64,000 nucleotides of DNA from Protopterus annectens. Taxonomy: Eukaryota; Chordata; Ceratodontiformes; Protopteridae. This document shows positions 60,816 to 64,000 of the stretch, one piece after another. The notes beneath the pieces are model-generated. The model ran no database searches. It had not been told where the DNA came from and saw only the letters and a program-made list of their open reading frames with translations. The position numbers and the translations under genes were made by a program. The stretch lies in assembly GCF_019279795.1 (NCBI RefSeq), contig NC_056745.1, positions 1,492,899,179-1,492,963,178 on the forward strand, given 5' to 3'. How positions within the stretch are numbered: position 1 is the first letter of the stretch; each line of letters starts with the position of its first letter.

Positions 60816-61305
60816 GCGTCTCAGACTACCACCACCTTCATTTTTCTCATTTGCTCCTTCTCTTAAACTACTTTTTTTCTTATTGTCCCCCCCCCGTCTT
60901 ACACTCAACAATTACCACCTCTTATCCCCCGTCCTACTTTAGCAATGCTAAGATTTCATGTAAAATGTAATGTCAACCCTGTGTTACTTCACATTGTAAC
61001 AAATCGAACAGGAACATGCACCAATTGATTTTTCTTATTTTAATTGACTTATTTGTGTGTGCATGTGTGTAATTTTACCTTTTGTTTTTTTTTTTTACTG
61101 TATTTTCACTACAATCATGGATTTTTTGTTATGTTGTGTAATGCCATCGTTCTTCGATATTACATAAATGTAAATGCAGTGTGTTTGTTATATTGTTGCT
61201 CAAGAAGCTTTTCTCCCTGGGACTCCATTGAAAATGAACTCTTCTTGGCCCGGTGGACTATCCTGGTAAACAAACTGTAAAGTGAAATAAAATAAAAATA
61301 AGTAA

Positions 61306-61820
61306 ATGTAGTGAGCAATCAGCTAAATGGAGAAAAGTAAGCTAGTAGTGAGATAGCAACTTGAGTGAAAGGGCATAGCAGCGTGGCGAAGGGTGGGGAC
61401 TGCAGAGGCTACCTGGTGATGTGCAGTGGAAGACCTAGGACTAGAAAGTTTTACAAAATTCAATTTAGAAATATCACATGCATGTCTGAGAAAGTAGGGG
61501 GCACTGGGCAGCCTGAGTTAAGAGTGAGATGCTGTGACCAGAGAGGATCGCAGTTCACACCGTAGAACTTGCAAGTGATGATTATAGGACTACAGAGTAA
61601 GAGGGCGGGGTTAACTTTTGTGATAAGAAAGGCACATTTGAACTGTCTGGCAACTAAGAAACTAAGCTATAGGTGGGGGTAGTTAAACAAAAAGGAAACT
61701 GGGAAGAGCAGTCAGGGTACGTTCAGGTAATCACTTTGGCATGATATAAGGCAACTAAGTAGTCATTCTCACAGCTACATTTGCATTTTAACCAATTTCA
61801 TATTTGTGTTCACTCATTAG
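61306..61820 (+). other. Intronic sequence before the plexin exon
   Basis: No repeat recognised. It ends in a T/C-containing tract and CACTCATTAG, the splice acceptor of the following exon. Confidence 0.55.
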
Positions 61821-61998
61821 GCTGCAGTTTCCCTTTCCCTGTGGTGATGAACATCTTCCTTTCCCTCTCGGAAGCTTAGAAGGAGTAAACATGCCGCCTG
61901 TAAAACAGTATGCGAAATCCATAACTGCTGTGGCGGTAGCAAATGAAAATGGTCACACCGTTGTATTTCTAGGGACCTCGAATGGCGAAGTCATTAAG
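61821..61998 (+). CDS. Plexin-family Sema-domain exon
   Basis: One internal exon of 178 bp, bounded by an AG acceptor at 61819-61820 and a GT donor at 61999-62000. The first base completes a codon begun in the previous exon, and the last codon (Lys) is complete, so the exon ends in phase 0. The translation contains FPFPCGDEHLPFPLGSLEG and then SITAVAVANENGHTVVFLG followed by TSNGEVIK. The pattern TAVAV...HTVVFLGTSxGxVxK is the last part of the extracellular Sema domain in plexins, cell-surface receptors for semaphorins, and is shared more distantly with MET/RON. I cannot tell the paralogue, though a B-type plexin seems plausible. Neighbouring exons were not found. A 63-bp array begins inside the exon's end. 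Confidence 0.78.
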
Positions 61999-62265
61999 GT
62001 AATATTACAGAATATTAACACCGTTGTATTCCTAGGGACCTCGAATGGGGAAGTCATTAAGGTAATATTACAAAATTATTAACACCATTGTATTCCTAGG
62101 GACCTCGAATGGCGAAGTCATTAAGGTAATATTACAGAATATTAACACCATTGTATTCCTAGGGACCTCGAATGGCGAAGTCATTAAGGTAATATTACAG
62201 AATATTAACACCGTTGTATTCCTAGAGACCTCGAATGGGGAAGTCATTTACGGTAATACTGAAAA
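61955..62265 (+). repeat. 63-bp tandem array copying the exon end and splice donor
   Basis: Five units. The landmark GGACCTCGAATGG lies at 61973 (in the exon), 62036, 62100, 62163 and, slightly changed, 62226; the periods are 63, 64, 63 and 63 bp. Every unit carries the exon's last 26 bases, and units 1-4 carry the donor AAGGTAATATTA unchanged. Copies 2-5 also have TTGTATTCCTAG before the coding bases, which resembles a splice acceptor. Confidence 0.95.
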
Positions 62266-62590
62266 CTGTAATTTATTTTTGTGTAAGAATGACCAGTATG
62301 TGGATTGTTTTGGTTCAGGAAGATTTTCCACAGTGGCCTTTGCAGCATGTGCTGATGGTAGCTAAACTTATTAGAAGAGAGTCAGAAGTATAAAGTAGTC
62401 CATATTCTTTGCTTTGCTCCAAGTTTCCCTAAAATAGTATCAGCACATGGTTTAAATATGACTGAAAGCCAAATAAAGCTGTTCAAGTTAGACTTTATTG
62501 CTGCCATCATAGTTTTACTGTTTATTAAATGCATTTGATGTGTATGTATTTTAATCTTTGATTCATCTGTTTTAATTGATCAGGTAAGAC
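62266..62590. other. Intronic sequence, nothing recognised
   Basis: No coding, RNA or repeat signal supported. Confidence 0.45.
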
Positions 62591-63475
62591 TTTGTTTCCT
62601 GCCTTTTCTAAGCTAGTCTAGTCCTGTTTTTAGGTTCTGCTGAATTCAGGGATGTGGGACAAGTTTCTGTGTTGCCCGTATCGTTACCTGGTTAGGAGGA
62701 AGTTTCTCTGTTCACCAGTGAGAGTGGGGAGCTTTGAGCAGCCTATCTGTCCCTGGAGGAGTGGTCTCAGCCCAGCAACTAGTAGTCTATTGGCCGTTTT
62801 GGGCTAATTTCTATCTCTTTCATCTACCTGCCTTAAAAACCCGCATTTGCACGGTTTTGCACTTCTATTCAACTCAGCTAAGCTCCTAGTGGTGTCCTGC
62901 AGAGTTCTACAAGCAGCACAGAGACAAAGAGAGACTTTTAACTGATTTAATTTTTTTTTTTGCATTTTTCTCCTGCGACTGCTAGTTTTCACCTAAAACG
63001 CGATCTACTAGCATTTCTGTACTCTAAAAACCTATTTTCTGCTGAAATACTTGCTTTTTTGCTGTTTGCACTTTCAAAGTCAAAAGTAATTTTCTGTGTT
63101 AAAAGCGTTTGTTTAACTGTTGTAGGCTACACACTCAAATGCGCTACCCTGTTTAAAGCATTTAAAGTGTTTTTGTGTAGTGTAATGTTGTATCTCTAAA
63201 AAAAGAAAAAAAAAATCTTGTTTCCCACCTTTTCTAAGCTAGTCTAGTCCTGTTTTCAGGTTCTGCTGAATTTAGGGCTGTGGTACACGTTCCTGTGTTA
63301 CCCATATCCTTACTTGGATAGGAGGAAGTTTCTCTGTTCACCAGTGAGAGTGGGGAGCTTTGAGCAGCCTATCTGTCCCTGGAGGAGTGGTTTCAGCCTA
63401 GCAACTAGTAGTTTATTGGCTGTTTTGGGCTAATTTCTATCTCTTTCATCTACCTGCCTTAAAGTCCCGCATTTG
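62591..63475 (+). repeat. Repeated CR1 5' block, 626-bp period
   Basis: The blocks at about 62591-62850 and 63217-63475 both contain CTTTTCTAAGCTAGTCTAG, CACCAGTGAGAGTGGGGAGC and CATCTACCTGCCTTAAA. The intervening 360 bp are unique in this window. Confidence 0.9.
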
Positions 63476-63731
63476 CGCGCCACGCTGTTTAGCTAAGATT
63501 AAACTATTCCCGGCTCCACAAAGTCTGCGCTTCAATTTTTCCTTTGGAATCACTCAGACTTTCATCTTAAGCACTCTAAAACAGTTTCTTTTCAGTCCAG
63601 CACTTGCCCAAAACTCCTAGTAAGCACTAATAAATGCTAGCACTACACCCCCAATACTATACAGAAGTACAGAGCTCTCTCTTCGTCCCTAACAGGGACA
63701 ATCAGTAAAACTTCACTTTATCTGTGCAGGC

Positions 63732-64000
63732 ATGTCCAAAGGACAGTTTCAGGTGTACTCTCCAGTCCAGCTGGTGAATCTGGGCATTTTGAGGCAATGC
63801 CACAATTGCTTCATGTACACAGACAACCCTCTCCTCCTTCCAACAAACACAAATGTATGCGAGAGATGCAGCTTTACAGCCAGACTGGAGGCCAAGCTCT
63901 CTCAACCCAAGACTGGAACAGTCAATCATGGGGAGAAGGGAAACACTTGCACCACACTACCAGTCTCACATAGACCAATCATATCTGCACCGGCCAGTAA
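63732..64000 (+). CDS. CR1 ORF1, N-terminal part (open to window end)
   Basis: From the ATG at 63732 the frame is open for 89 codons to the window edge. It begins MSKGQFQVYSPVQLVNLGIL, followed by CHNC and, 22 residues later, CERC, a four-Cys arrangement suggesting a zinc-binding module. Then comes RLEAKLSQPKTG, a probable start of a coiled or basic segment. It matches the minus-strand CR1 ORF1 at 56765-56600 in order. The protein would be the RNA-binding partner of the CR1 transcript; the downstream esterase-like domain lies outside the window. No break is seen in the visible part. Confidence 0.75.
   Translation, partial: MSKGQFQVYSPVQLVNLGILRQCHNCFMYTDNPLLLPTNTNVCERCSFTARLEAKLSQPKTGTVNHGEKGNTCTTLPVSHRPIISAPAS

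Larger units (their letters stand above)
57431..61305 (+). mobile_element. L2-like LINE, plus strand
   Basis: C-rich 5' region from about 57431, endonuclease from about 58041, RT around 59500-60000, C-terminal domain at 60249-60720, and a 3' end with CTCCATTGAAAATGAACTC followed by GGTAAACAAACTG and an AAATAAAATAAAA tail near 61300. The tail type matches the SINE at 18502-18790 and the minus-strand LINE at 37748. Multiple frameshifts; an inactive but nearly complete copy. Confidence 0.85.
62591..64000 (+). mobile_element. CR1 LINE, 5' region and ORF1 start
   Basis: The open reading frame at 63732 is homologous to CR1 ORF1 at 56765, so the preceding sequence is the 5' region. It holds two similar blocks, about 62591-62850 and 63217-63475, 626 bp apart. 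The element continues past the window. It lies on the same strand as the plexin exon, presumably within its intron. Confidence 0.75.

Overview
The window looks like vertebrate genomic DNA from a large, transposon-packed genome. It is AT-rich, has long intergenic stretches, and carries DIRS, Penelope-like, CR1, L2-like, L1/Tx1-like, RTE and Ty3/gypsy sequences plus a tRNA-derived SINE. Abundant DIRS and Penelope-like copies next to CR1/L2 LINEs fit a salamander, another amphibian or a lungfish; the sequence alone does not decide which. The only host protein-coding sequence I can support is one exon of a plexin-type semaphorin receptor at 61821-61998, on the + strand. Almost everything else is nested mobile elements.

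Layout. 256-12216 is an old DIRS element (B). It is interrupted by a younger DIRS element (A, 460-6071), a 112-bp CR1 tail and a 751-bp fold-back insertion. 12217-19637 holds an L1/Tx1-like LINE remnant, microsatellites, a 48-bp minisatellite and the SINE whose middle the minisatellite resembles. 19653-28599 is one head-to-head Penelope-like insertion with 15-bp target-site duplications; DIRS copy C (20467-26135) lies inside it and DIRS copy D (28663-34204) lies just beyond it. 35090-35430 is a far older DIRS recombinase remnant. 37748-44800 is a minus-strand L2-like LINE broken by a 697-bp fold-back insertion and by a second Penelope-like element (38866-42437) with identical 374-bp direct repeats. 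45300-52675 is a patchwork of RTE, CR1, a Ty3/gypsy fossil and L2-like pieces. 52673-56860 is a nearly full-length CR1 on the minus strand, and 58030-61305 an L2-like LINE on the + strand. The window ends in the 5' region and open ORF1 start of another CR1.

How the parts relate. The four DIRS copies share one plan: inverted terminal repeats, a Cys/His-rich gag-like region, RT, RNase H, a methyltransferase-like domain, a tyrosine recombinase, and an internal complementary region that reproduces both element ends joined together. The three copies with both ends present sit between a G and TTC without target duplication. Four unrelated-looking insertions (two Penelope-like elements and two short fold-backs) share another plan: inverted arms of unequal length inside 14-15 bp target duplications. 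The host exon carries a 63-bp tandem array that copies the last bases of the exon together with its splice donor; this is the most interesting host-gene observation. I did not find a new defence or metabolic system.
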